DNA of 40,781 bases from positions 1-40,781 of the forward strand of contig DASUFP010000102.1 of the NCBI GenBank assembly GCA_036274495.1, read 5' to 3'. Positions 22,675 through 30,805 of this stretch are shown here, in pieces. A program made the position numbers and the translations under genes. This stretch comes from DASUFP01 sp036274495 (GTDB lineage Bacteria; Bacteroidota; Bacteroidia; AKYH767-A; OLB10). Position 1 is the first letter of the stretch, and the number at the start of each line of letters is the position of its first letter. The notes beneath the pieces are model-generated. The model was not told the DNA's origin, did not search any database, and worked only from the letters and a program-made list of their open reading frames with translations.

Positions 22675-23555
22675 ATTTTGTCGGCGGCAGCGGCAATTTT
22701 ATTCTGAAGCGCTTTACTGATTCCGGCCAATGGCAATCGCATATAATCATCGCAAATACCCAGATACTGGAGCAATGATTTAATTCCTCCGGGGCTACCC
22801 TCCGCAAATAATAAATTCGTGATTTCGGTTAAATTGTAATGCAATTCCCGTGCTTTCTCCATACTTCCTTTCTGTGCAAGCCGTACCATTTCAGAAAACT
22901 CTTTTGGATACCCGTTTGCTACCACCGAAATTACCCCGTCAGCTCCTGCAGCTATAAGCGGCAACGTTATCAGGTCGTCACCTGAAATCACCAGGAATCC
23001 TTCCGGTTTATCTCTGATGATGGTCATGATCTGTTCAAAATTACCCGATGCCTCTTTTATCCCGATAATGTTTTGAACGTCGGAGGCAAGCGTAAGCGTT
23101 GTCTCTGCACTCATGTTGACCCCTGTTCTTCCCGGCACATTATACAAGATTACCGGAACCGGCGCCTCATTGCAAAAGGCCTTGTAATGCTGAATCAGCC
23201 CCCGTTGTGATGGTTTACTGTAATAGGGAGTAACGGATAAAATTGCGTCAACTCCTGTAAGGTCGAAGTCGCTGAGACTATTTACCACCTCGCGGGTGTT
23301 GTTGCCTCCAATTCCTACCACAACCGGCACTCTTTTGGCAACTGTTTCAACAACAAAGTCAAGGATTGCCACCCGCTCATCCTTAGTTAGCGTAACCGAC
23401 TCTCCGGTAGTTCCCAGTGGAACAAGGTAATCGACCTTACCTTTTATGAGGTGTTCAATGAGTTTACCGAAACACTTAAAATTTACATTGCCGTCTTTAT
23501 GAAAAGGTGTGGTAATTGCCACACCGGTACCTTTAAGCTTTCTGGTATTGGTCAT
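22665..23555 (-). CDS. dapA: 4-hydroxy-tetrahydrodipicolinate synthase
   Basis: The 296-residue TIM-barrel aldolase condenses pyruvate with aspartate semialdehyde, the first committed step of lysine and diaminopimelate synthesis. The motifs are complete: VPLGTTGES for the carboxylate-binding loop, Tyr138 and Arg143 in ILYNVPGRTGVN, and the Schiff-base Lys167 in IGIKEASGN. The ATG at 23555 lies 23 bases inside the end of the preceding DUF6913 gene, an unusually long overlap that implies translational coupling. With ligA further upstream, the three genes form one leftward transcript. Confidence 0.97.
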   Translation of the reverse strand: MTNTRKLKGTGVAITTPFHKDGNVNFKCFGKLIEHLIKGKVDYLVPLGTTGESVTLTKDERVAILDFVVETVAKRVPVVVGIGGNNTREVVNSLSDFDLTGVDAILSVTPYYSKPSQRGLIQHYKAFCNEAPVPVILYNVPGRTGVNMSAETTLTLASDVQNIIGIKEASGNFEQIMTIIRDKPEGFLVISGDDLITLPLIAAGADGVISVVANGYPKEFSEMVRLAQKGSMEKARELHYNLTEITNLLFAEGSPGGIKSLLQYLGICDDYMRLPLAGISKALQNKIAAAADKIKG

Positions 23556-24093
23556 TTCTGATGAGAGTTAAATAATGTTCAATCTGATAAATCATATCTT
23601 TCAGTTCATAACGCTCTTCCGTTTTGATGAAAATATCAAAAACATGTGGAGTCCGGGTATCATATTTCCCGATTTTAAAACGTGCCTTTGTATGGGCAGC
23701 CACATACCGTAAAGGTATACTTGAATTCAGATTAAGGCAAATAAGAATATCAAATCCTTTATGCATAAAATTATTTACGATTCCGTTCCCGGGTTTCATT
23801 TTCCAGTTCAGCGCCTTTCGGGTAAAAAAATCAAGCCCGAGTTTCATAAACCTGGTATTTGGAAGCTCTTTTCTGTTAAAATATCCCAGAGCAACAACAT
23901 CTTTTCCTTCGGAACGCATTCTTCTTACCAGCTCCTTTATGAGCTCATAATCTCCTTCTGCAGTAGCATCATAAAGAATCCCTATGGAATCGGCATCTTT
24001 ATAGGAAACTACTTCACCACTCCTGTGAATCTTGTTGAGTTCACGATGCATCAGGAATCTGGCAACACTGGTTTTGAAATGATTTCCGGCCAT
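23533..24093 (-). CDS. DUF6913 family protein between ligA and dapA
   Basis: The 186-residue protein has no signal peptide or membrane helix. It starts with a basic helical segment (SVARFLMHRELNKIHRSG), then an alternating alpha/beta region with IGILYDATAEGDYELIKELVRRM, KDVVALGYFNRKE and DILICLNLNSSIPLRYVAAHTKARFKIG split by a loop. It resembles the Bacteroidota family called DUF6913, a match from memory that needs a profile search. Its ATG overlaps the ligA stop by one base (TAATG) and its end overlaps dapA by 23 bases. Function unknown; the nucleotide-like alpha/beta look is suggestive only. Confidence 0.85.
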   Translation of the reverse strand: MAGNHFKTSVARFLMHRELNKIHRSGEVVSYKDADSIGILYDATAEGDYELIKELVRRMRSEGKDVVALGYFNRKELPNTRFMKLGLDFFTRKALNWKMKPGNGIVNNFMHKGFDILICLNLNSSIPLRYVAAHTKARFKIGKYDTRTPHVFDIFIKTEERYELKDMIYQIEHYLTLIRNDQYQKA

Positions 24094-26171
24094 TATGCAA
24101 TTAGTTTCAAGAATTCCATTTCAGAAATAACAGGAATATTCAGTTTTTCAGCTTTTTTAACCTTACTCGGTCCGCTTTCATCACCTGCAACCAGGTAATC
24201 GGTCTTGGATGAAACACCGCTCTGAACTTTTCCTCCGTGTGATTCAATCAATGCCTTTAGTTCGTCCCGAGTAAATTTAGAGAAAACCCCGGATACGACA
24301 AACGATTTACCCTTAAGTTTATCTGAGATCACATCCGCTGCATTGTTCTCCGACACCATGTTAAGGCCGGTGGCCTTCAACCGGCGAATAAATTCCCTGT
24401 TTTTTGAATCGTTAAAATAGTCGATAAGCGAGGCGGCTATTTTATCACCTACTTCCGGAGCCTCTGTCAGGGCCTGCTCCCCTGCACTTTCTATGGCTTC
24501 CATACTTCCAAAATATCCGGCAAGTTTTTTTGCAACCGTTTCACCAACATACCGGATTCCCATCGCATAAAGTACCTTGTGGAATGGGGCCGACTTGGAA
24601 GCTTCAATGCCTGCGAGAATTTTTTTTACGGATTTATCCTGCAGACTTATTTTTTTGGACTTACTGCCATCCTCTTCAATAATCTTTTCAGTACCTATTA
24701 ATTGGTCGTAGGTCAATGAATATAAATCAGCAGCGTCTCGAATCAATCCGTTATCATAAAGTAATTCCACTTTCCCTTCCCCAAGACTATCAATGTTCAT
24801 TGCTTTACGGGAAATAAAATGTTCTATCTTCCCTTTTATCTGAGGGGGACACGCCATTTCATTGGGACAATAATGGACGGCCTCTCCCTCCTTCCGAACC
24901 AGGGGCGTTCCACATTCAGGACATGTAGATATATACTTAACCTTCCTTGCTCCGGGTTCTCGTTTTTTAAGATTTACTCCGGTGATTTTTGGAATAATTT
25001 CTCCTCCTTTTTCCACATACACATAATCGTTTGTATGCAAATCTAGTTTTTCAATCTGATCCGAATTATGTAAAGAAGCTCTCCTTACGGTTGTACCGGA
25101 TAATTGAACAGGGTGTAAGTTTGCGACGGGAGTAATGGCTCCTGTTCGTCCAACCTGATAGGTTACCGAAAGCAGTTTGGTTTCCGCCGATTCAGCCGGA
25201 TATTTATATGCAATGGCCCATCGGGGACTTTTAGCTGTGAAACCCAACTCTCGTTGCTGGCTAAAATCATTTACTTTAATCACTACCCCGTCGGTATCGT
25301 AAGGAAGCTTGTGACGTGCTTCTTTCCATTCATCAATATATTCAAAAACACCTTCAAGTGTTTCAGTCTTCACCATATAATCGGATGTTTTGAAGCCCCA
25401 TTTACGAGCCTGCTTCAGGCACTGGTAATGTGTTTTAAACGGCAGATTATCTCCCAGCAAAAAGTACAAAATACAGTCGAGTTTTCTCTTCGCAACTGCT
25501 TTTGAATCCTGCATTTTTATGGTTCCTGCTGCAGCATTCCGTGGATTCTTCAACAATCTTAATTCTATCTCTTCTTCGTTATACCCATCTTCATCTAACT
25601 GCTCCCGGAGTTCTTCATTCAGTTTGTTAAATACAGTTCTGGGCATGAAAATTTCACCTCTGATTTCAAACTCAGATGGAAAATCGCTTTTTTCAAGTTG
25701 CAGTGGAATACTTCTGATTGTTTTTACATTAGCAGTAACATCATCACCCTGAACTCCGTCTCCTCTTGTAACAGCTCGAATGAGCCTGCCTTGCGAATAA
25801 TTCAGGCCAATTGCTACACCGTCAAATTTTAATTCGCAGATATATTCGAATGTATCCCCTATCGCTTTGCGAACACGCTCATCAAAATCGGTCAGTTCTT
25901 CCCTCGAATAAGTGTTGCCGAGGGATAACATCGGATACTTATGTACTACCGTTTCAAACTCTTTGGTAATTGTCCCGCCAACCCGCTGTGATGGTGAATC
26001 AGGGGATTTCAGATCGGGGAATGCATTTTCAAGTTGGATAAGTTCATCCAGCAGTTTATCAAAGTCAAAATCACTTATTTCAGGCTTTGCTTCAACATAG
26101 TAGAGCCGGTTATGGCGCTCAATGGCCTCTGAAAGTACTTTGATTCGTTGGGCAGCAGCTTCCTTTTTCAT
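24093..26171 (-). CDS. ligA: NAD-dependent DNA ligase
   Basis: The 692-residue protein has the full LigA architecture. The Ia domain has HNRLYYVEAKPEISDFDFD for NMN binding. The adenylation domain has Lys115 in CELKFDGVAIG (KFDG in place of the common KIDG) and the ARNAAAGT-like PRNAAAGTIK. An OB fold follows, then a four-cysteine zinc finger (CPECGTPL through CPNEMAC, about residues 410-435), helix-hairpin-helix repeats and a C-terminal BRCT domain (KGKSFVVSGVFSKFTRDELKA). LigA seals nicks during replication and repair using NAD. It is the first gene of the ligA-DUF6913-dapA transcript, with a -7 box at 26188-26195. Confidence 0.98.
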   Translation of the reverse strand: MKKEAAAQRIKVLSEAIERHNRLYYVEAKPEISDFDFDKLLDELIQLENAFPDLKSPDSPSQRVGGTITKEFETVVHKYPMLSLGNTYSREELTDFDERVRKAIGDTFEYICELKFDGVAIGLNYSQGRLIRAVTRGDGVQGDDVTANVKTIRSIPLQLEKSDFPSEFEIRGEIFMPRTVFNKLNEELREQLDEDGYNEEEIELRLLKNPRNAAAGTIKMQDSKAVAKRKLDCILYFLLGDNLPFKTHYQCLKQARKWGFKTSDYMVKTETLEGVFEYIDEWKEARHKLPYDTDGVVIKVNDFSQQRELGFTAKSPRWAIAYKYPAESAETKLLSVTYQVGRTGAITPVANLHPVQLSGTTVRRASLHNSDQIEKLDLHTNDYVYVEKGGEIIPKITGVNLKKREPGARKVKYISTCPECGTPLVRKEGEAVHYCPNEMACPPQIKGKIEHFISRKAMNIDSLGEGKVELLYDNGLIRDAADLYSLTYDQLIGTEKIIEEDGSKSKKISLQDKSVKKILAGIEASKSAPFHKVLYAMGIRYVGETVAKKLAGYFGSMEAIESAGEQALTEAPEVGDKIAASLIDYFNDSKNREFIRRLKATGLNMVSENNAADVISDKLKGKSFVVSGVFSKFTRDELKALIESHGGKVQSGVSSKTDYLVAGDESGPSKVKKAEKLNIPVISEMEFLKLIA

Positions 26172-26187
26172 GGGTAACAGGGGGCGT

Positions 26188-26195
26188 CAAAAGTA
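26188..26195 (-). promoter_or_regulatory. -7 box of the ligA operon
   Basis: Minus-strand TACTTTTG fits TAnnTTTG. The inferred start near 26184 leaves a leader of about 12 bases to the ATG at 26171. The TTTG upstream is only 11 bases away, so the -33 element is not standard. Confidence 0.4.
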
Positions 26196-26260
26196 TAAAA
26201 TTACCCCAAAGATGTGACTGTAACCTGAATGTTTCGGCCACTAATCAAAGCAAGATTCAA

Positions 26261-26268
26261 TATTTTTG
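26261..26268 (+). promoter_or_regulatory. -7 box of the DinB-like gene
   Basis: TATTTTTG fits TAnnTTTG. The expected start near 26273 favours translation from the ATG at 26283 over the upstream ATG at 26229, which lies before the box. Confidence 0.45.
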
Positions 26269-26282
26269 AAAAAATTGAACCT

Positions 26283-26816
26283 ATGAGTGATGCAAAACTA
26301 AGGTTTCCGGTAGGAAGGTTTGAACCTCCCAAAGAGTTTAATCCCGAAATGATTCCCATTTGGATCGGTACCATACGGAACTTCCCTGAGACCCTGGAAC
26401 AGACAATTCAGTCGTATAGCCCTAAAATGCTCGATACTCCCTATAGAAAAGACGGCTGGACGGTCAGGCAGGTGGTTCACCACCTTGGCGACAGTCATTT
26501 GAACAGTTTAGTGCGCTTTAAACTTGCCCTCACCGAGGAGGAACCGGTGATTAAAGCCTATCTGGAAGATAAATGGGTAAGATTGCCTGATGGTAACTGT
26601 TTCCCCGTTCATTCTGCAATCAGCTTTCTGGGGGTGTTGCATGCCAGATGGGTTTGCTTGCTGGAAGGAATGTCAGAAAATGATTTCAAAAGAAGTTTTA
26701 TGCATCCTGAACATGGCCGGCTGGTGAGTTTGTATGAAGCCCTGGCCCTTTATGCTTGGCATTGTAACCACCATCTGGCACACATCCTGCTGGTTGAGCA
26801 GCAACTACCTGAATAA
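26283..26816 (+). CDS. DinB/YfiT-like putative metal-dependent hydrolase or thiol transferase
   Basis: From ATG 26283 the protein has 177 residues and opens MSDAKLRFPVGRFEPPKEF, the usual YfiT beginning; the frame extends to 26229 but the -7 box lies inside that extension. The fold is a four-helix DinB bundle. Three metal-binding histidines are expected from VRQVVHHLGDSH and WHCNHHLAHI, and both segments are intact. B. subtilis YfiT (BstA) was crystallised as a nickel-binding DinB protein, and relatives include bacillithiol transferases. Substrate here is unknown. The 3' end overlaps the convergent gene at 26805 by 12 bases. Confidence 0.88.
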   Translation: MSDAKLRFPVGRFEPPKEFNPEMIPIWIGTIRNFPETLEQTIQSYSPKMLDTPYRKDGWTVRQVVHHLGDSHLNSLVRFKLALTEEEPVIKAYLEDKWVRLPDGNCFPVHSAISFLGVLHARWVCLLEGMSENDFKRSFMHPEHGRLVSLYEALALYAWHCNHHLAHILLVEQQLPE

Positions 26817-27599
26817 CTTAGCTGCTTCTTCAAACTTATCAAGAGCCAATTTCAAACTGTTTCTGAAACTTTCATTTCCGCTCAGGGATTTTGCAGTTCC
26901 CTGATTACCGGTTGGCGCATTTAATTGTCGTATGGTTTCGGAAGTCCTGGAAATGTACTGTTTCAGGTAATCAGGAATTCCCTGTTTTAGCTTATCTGTC
27001 AGGGAGGAATCAAAAAGCGATCGAACTTCACTTACTGTATTGCCTAATTGATTATTTGTGGCAATTATTTTCTTATTGATTTTAACAAGAGAAATAAAGA
27101 AAAATGATAAAACCGCTACTGCACCTACAGCACCCCATGTAAAGTAGTTTTGCTGAACTGTTTCAAGTTTATTCCTCCTTTCAATGAGTTTTTGTTTGGA
27201 TCGTTCGAGATCTGCTGTTTCAGTTAATTCCTTCCTGCTTACTGCGGCTTGTGCCTTTTGTAATGAATCAACTTCAAAATCCCTTCTGTTATTTATTCTT
27301 TCAGCTGCAATATTCAGATAGGTGCCATAGGCCTCCACCGCATTTTTATAGTGATTAAATCTGGCAAATCCTCCGGATAATAATCGGTAACACTCACCTA
27401 AATCACCCCATTCCTGTTCCGATAAATCACTTTTTTTTGAATGCTGATTAAGATTCATTCGTAAATGGTAGAGGTCGTCGGCTTTTGTTGCCTTATTGAT
27501 ACTCTCACGAGTAACAACAAGTACTTCCGATGTTTGGGCCAAAACCCATACAGGTAAAACAATCAGAATAATGGCCGAAAAAAAACGTTTAATATACAT
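26805..27599 (-). CDS. TPR-like periplasmic/membrane protein, partner of a pseudokinase
   Basis: The 264-residue protein has a signal-like start (MYIKRFFSAIILIVLPVWVLAQ). A helical segment with TPR character follows (GECYRLLSGGFARFNHYKN, NAVEAYGTYLNIAAE, about residues 67-100). Next comes a charged coiled coil (about 115-150), a membrane helix at about 154-173 and a cytoplasmic helical tail of some 90 residues ending EEAAKLFR. The order signal, periplasmic helices, membrane helix, cytoplasmic helices matches that of the gene eight bases upstream (27608-28825), and the two are surely co-transcribed. I recognise no named family. A signalling or scaffold complex formed by the pair is an inference from shared topology. 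Confidence 0.75.
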   Translation of the reverse strand: MYIKRFFSAIILIVLPVWVLAQTSEVLVVTRESINKATKADDLYHLRMNLNQHSKKSDLSEQEWGDLGECYRLLSGGFARFNHYKNAVEAYGTYLNIAAERINNRRDFEVDSLQKAQAAVSRKELTETADLERSKQKLIERRNKLETVQQNYFTWGAVGAVAVLSFFFISLVKINKKIIATNNQLGNTVSEVRSLFDSSLTDKLKQGIPDYLKQYISRTSETIRQLNAPTGNQGTAKSLSGNESFRNSLKLALDKFEEAAKLFR

Positions 27600-27607
27600 A
27601 TCAAAAG

Positions 27608-28825
27608 TTAATGTAAAGCGTGTATTTGTAACCGGATAATAGCGTCTGAATGTGTACCGTTACCTGATTCATAAAGTAATTCCCCATTGTGCTGCTCGGT
27701 AATTATTTTTGCCGCCATCTCCGCGTTCAGTTGCGTCTGCTGACCCGTTCCGGCATCATCAAAATCAAAATCTCTTTTATTAACCGGTTCAAATGTGTAA
27801 TCGCCATTGTTACGAATGCGGACTTGTACAAAACGCGGCAGCTTCCTGGTGGTTATTGAAATTTTAGGCTGATACCCCTCGGGTGATTCACTGCTTTTTT
27901 TTCTTACCGACTCAAGAGCATTTGAATACAAACACAATACTGATTTTCGAAAGGCATCAGGGTAAATTTCCACTTCCGGCAAAATATCTTCCAGATCAAG
28001 GCTGATTTCAGGAGTTGCGGCAGCATCATTTTGTTCATTTTGCACAAGAACAAGAGCTGAAATATCTTCTATAAGATTATTCAAATTGGTTTTAACAGGT
28101 TCTTCAGTATCACTTGTATTGCCGTTTGTCAATGCTATTCTGCCGGTTTGACGCAAATCGGTCATCAATTGACGAATACTTTTATTTTCCGGATGATTTT
28201 TGTCTTCAATAATCTTATTAAAGAAATCGGCATTTTTCAGTAATTCCTCATTTGCATCTGAAACAATCCGGAGTTGTGCTGCTAATTTTTTTTCATTTTG
28301 AAGACCTGCCTCATGTAACCCTATAAACTGGTTTTTGAGACGATCTGATAATTCAAGACGGCTTACCAGAGTACTAAAAACCCGTTTTCTCCATATAAGC
28401 GTCAGCGTTATTGCAGCAATAAGAATAATGAAGAAAATAAGATAACGGGCTGCCATCGAAGCGTTAGCAGATTCAAGAGAGGCGATTTCGGTTTCAAGTG
28501 ATCCGGTCTCATTTCGTATTTGGTTTAATTTGGTTTTCCTCTCTTTACTGGAGGCAATAAATTTTTCATTCAACTCATTCAGCATATTCGCCTTATCCTC
28601 CAATAATTTAGCTGTGTTTAGCTGTCCGAAACGCTGTAACACCTCAAGTGCCAGGCTGTTTTTATTGCTGGCAGAGTATTCTTTAAACTGCTTTTCATAA
28701 ATTCTGAGCTGTGCCTTGCGCATTTCCTGCTGGGAAGTACTATCAACGGATGCCTGGCCAAACGCCATTTGAAAAGCAATTACACTTAGCAGAGAAAGGA
28801 AAAGGGACAGGAAAGTCTTATTCAT
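27608..28825 (-). CDS. Membrane histidine-kinase-like protein with degenerate ATPase motifs
   Basis: From ATG 28825 (an in-frame TTG lies six bases upstream) the protein has 405 residues. It has a signal peptide (to about residue 24), a helical periplasmic region with coiled coil (30-120), a membrane helix at 127-145, a cytoplasmic coiled coil (155-230), then a GHKL-like domain. The N-box is recognisable (SNALESVRKK, Asn302). The G1 box reads RNNGD (338-342), lacking the usual DxGxG aspartate, and the G2 box reads GTGQQTQL (359-366) instead of GTGLGL. No phosphoacceptor H-E/D-x-x-N/R-P segment is seen. ATP binding and kinase activity are therefore doubtful, suggesting a pseudokinase sensor. 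No response regulator is adjacent; the TPR-like partner follows eight bases later. Confidence 0.8.
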   Translation of the reverse strand: MNKTFLSLFLSLLSVIAFQMAFGQASVDSTSQQEMRKAQLRIYEKQFKEYSASNKNSLALEVLQRFGQLNTAKLLEDKANMLNELNEKFIASSKERKTKLNQIRNETGSLETEIASLESANASMAARYLIFFIILIAAITLTLIWRKRVFSTLVSRLELSDRLKNQFIGLHEAGLQNEKKLAAQLRIVSDANEELLKNADFFNKIIEDKNHPENKSIRQLMTDLRQTGRIALTNGNTSDTEEPVKTNLNNLIEDISALVLVQNEQNDAAATPEISLDLEDILPEVEIYPDAFRKSVLCLYSNALESVRKKSSESPEGYQPKISITTRKLPRFVQVRIRNNGDYTFEPVNKRDFDFDDAGTGQQTQLNAEMAAKIITEQHNGELLYESGNGTHSDAIIRLQIHALH

Positions 28826-28850
28826 AAGCAAAATTCAGATTCGAGAAAAG

Positions 28851-28858
28851 CAAATATA
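28851..28858 (-). promoter_or_regulatory. -7 box of the pseudokinase operon
   Basis: Minus-strand TATATTTG fits TAnnTTTG. The inferred start near 28847 gives a leader of about 21 bases to the ATG at 28825. Two TTTG motifs occur upstream, but at spacings of 9 and 13 bases. Confidence 0.45.
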
Positions 28859-28900
28859 CTTACATGGCAAACAAAGTGCCCGACACCCGGCTTTCGGTTA

Positions 28901-29722
28901 CTAACATTTGGATGTTACTACAAATCGGGGGTTTCCGCTAATATCTGTTAAAATGTCTGTATCAGAAAATGCCGGGTTGGCAAAAAGGGCAGCTGTTTCC
29001 TGAGCTAAATACTGATTTACTTCCAGATAGATCCTGCCACCTGATTTTAGTTTACTTCCTGCAGTATGAATGTGCCTGTAAAACAATAATGGATCCTGAT
29101 CGGGTACAAACAACGCTGTGGCGGGCTCAAAAAAGGTGACGCTTTTACTCAACTTATCCGATTCAGTGGCTGGTATATAGGGAGGATTGCTTACCAGAAT
29201 ATCCGCACTATCAGGTAAATCCTTCCAATCCGTTAAAATATCATTTTTGAGAAACTGCACCGACAAACCCAATCTTGACCCATTCATTTTCGCTATTTCG
29301 AGGGCCCTGTCCGATATGTCTGTTCCAAAAACGGCTGTAGCCGGAAATCTCTTTTGAAGTGCCAGTGATATGCAACCCGACCCCGTTCCTATGTCCAGAA
29401 TGATTCCCGGATTTTGTTCTCTGGAAGCAATTAATTCAACGAGTTCCTCTGTTTCAGGTCTTGGAATAAGAACATCGGGACCCACCAGGAGTTCCATATC
29501 CATAAACCAGGCCTTACCGATTACATACTGTATGGGCTTACCGGTCTTCAATTCTTCAACCCATTTAATTAACAGATCGTGAGATGAATCAACTTGCCCG
29601 TTTTCATTGAATTTTGATGGCAGTTCAGTACCTATCAGGCGGATAAGATGATTTAACTCATCCTTAGTATAAAGGTCAGCCAGATGATTTTCCAAAAAAA
29701 GATAGAGTTGTCTTTGATCCAT
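28901..29722 (-). CDS. prmC: Release factor glutamine N5-methyltransferase
   Basis: I start it at ATG 29722 (273 residues, MDQRQLYLFL), the normal length; the frame runs on to 29836 but would cross the ribD start and promoter. The N-terminal helical domain precedes a Rossmann methyltransferase with the SAM loop LDIGTGSGCISLALQ and the catalytic NPPY in DILVSNPPYIPATE, plus the family IPRPETEELVE. PrmC (HemK) methylates the GGQ glutamine of RF1 and RF2, boosting termination. It is divergent from ribD across 44 bases. No second SAM methyltransferase lies nearby, so it is a stand-alone gene. Confidence 0.95.
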   Translation of the reverse strand: MDQRQLYLFLENHLADLYTKDELNHLIRLIGTELPSKFNENGQVDSSHDLLIKWVEELKTGKPIQYVIGKAWFMDMELLVGPDVLIPRPETEELVELIASREQNPGIILDIGTGSGCISLALQKRFPATAVFGTDISDRALEIAKMNGSRLGLSVQFLKNDILTDWKDLPDSADILVSNPPYIPATESDKLSKSVTFFEPATALFVPDQDPLLFYRHIHTAGSKLKSGGRIYLEVNQYLAQETAALFANPAFSDTDILTDISGNPRFVVTSKC

Positions 29723-29753
29723 CAGGCGTCTAAAATACGGTAAAAAAATAAGG

Positions 29754-29761
29754 TACATTTG
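29754..29761 (+). promoter_or_regulatory. -7 box of ribD
   Basis: TACATTTG fits TAnnTTTG. It ends five bases before the ribD ATG, so transcription should begin at or next to the start codon. No FMN riboswitch could fit in this 44-base gap. Confidence 0.45.
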
Positions 29762-29766
29762 CAAAA

Positions 29767-30801
29767 ATGGACCATGAGCTATATATGAAACGGTGTCTTG
29801 AGCTGGCTCTGAAAGGAGGCGGTTTTGTGCACCCAAACCCTATGGTAGGTTCAGTAATTGTCCATAATGAGGTAGTCATTGGCGAGGGGTATCATAGCGC
29901 TTTTGGACAAGCCCATGCTGAGGTGAATGCAGTTGATTCGGTGGTAAACAAGTCGTTGCTGCCCTTTTCAATCCTTTATGTTTCACTCGAACCTTGCGCA
30001 CACACAGGAAAAACCCCTCCCTGCACAAGTTTGATAATTTCAAGTGGCATTAAAAATGTGATTATCGCAACTTCAGATCCCAATCCCCTGGTTGCCGGTA
30101 AAGGAATAAAGACATTAAAAGAGGCAGGAGTGAAAGTTACTGTGGGAGTATTGGAAAAGGAAGCCCGGTATATTAACAGACGATTTTTCACTTTTCACAC
30201 ACAAAAAAGACCGTATGTTATCTTGAAATGGGCCGAATCGGCTGATGGATTTATAGGAAATAAGGGGAAGGGTAAAAAGCAGGTTAGGATTAGTAATGAT
30301 ACTTCCCGAACGCTGGTTCATAAATGGCGTTCAGAAGAACAAGCCATTTTAGTCGGTTGTAAAACTGTGATAAACGATAATCCTGCCTTGAATGTACGAT
30401 ATTGGAAAGGGCCTGATCCAATTCGGATTTTGATTGATTCGGGCTTAAGTGTACCAGTGGCCTCCAAATTTTTCAGAAAAATGGGCCGGGCCCTGGTTAT
30501 AAATACCATAAAAGAAGAGTCACAAACGAATATCCGTTACATTAAAGTTCCTAAATCACCCGATCGTACACACTACATCCTTGAAAAATTATTTGAAAAT
30601 CAAATTGTATCGGTGTTTGTTGAAGGTGGTGCAGAAACACTCACCTATTTTCTCAAATCAGGATTGTGGGATGAATGCCGCGTCTTTCGATCTGAAAAAG
30701 TTATTGGAGGCAATGTGGCCGCTCCCTCTTTGCCATCCGGAATTCCGGAGTGCTTCAATTTTGACGGAGACAAATTAATGGTTTTTAGAAATAAAGGGTG
30801 A
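29767..30801 (+). CDS. ribD: Bifunctional riboflavin deaminase/reductase
   Basis: The 344-residue protein joins two domains. The N-terminal deaminase has the zinc motif AHAEVNAV and PCAHTGKTPPCTSLI, with GGFVHPNPMVGSVIV at the start. The C-terminal reductase domain begins near residue 148 (RPYVILKWAESADGFIG) and has the conserved SEEQAILVGCKTVINDNPALNVR and FVEGGAETLTYFL. RibD converts the GTP-derived pyrimidine to ribitylaminouracil phosphate in flavin synthesis. The gene starts a rightward run with an EamA transporter four bases downstream, a YigZ protein and a peptidase. No other riboflavin gene is in the window. Confidence 0.95.
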   Translation: MDHELYMKRCLELALKGGGFVHPNPMVGSVIVHNEVVIGEGYHSAFGQAHAEVNAVDSVVNKSLLPFSILYVSLEPCAHTGKTPPCTSLIISSGIKNVIIATSDPNPLVAGKGIKTLKEAGVKVTVGVLEKEARYINRRFFTFHTQKRPYVILKWAESADGFIGNKGKGKKQVRISNDTSRTLVHKWRSEEQAILVGCKTVINDNPALNVRYWKGPDPIRILIDSGLSVPVASKFFRKMGRALVINTIKEESQTNIRYIKVPKSPDRTHYILEKLFENQIVSVFVEGGAETLTYFLKSGLWDECRVFRSEKVIGGNVAAPSLPSGIPECFNFDGDKLMVFRNKG

Positions 30802-30805
30802 TTTT

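Noticed and set aside
29723..29766. FMN riboswitch before ribD
   Set aside because: Only 44 bases separate prmC and ribD, too short for the aptamer, and its conserved elements are absent.
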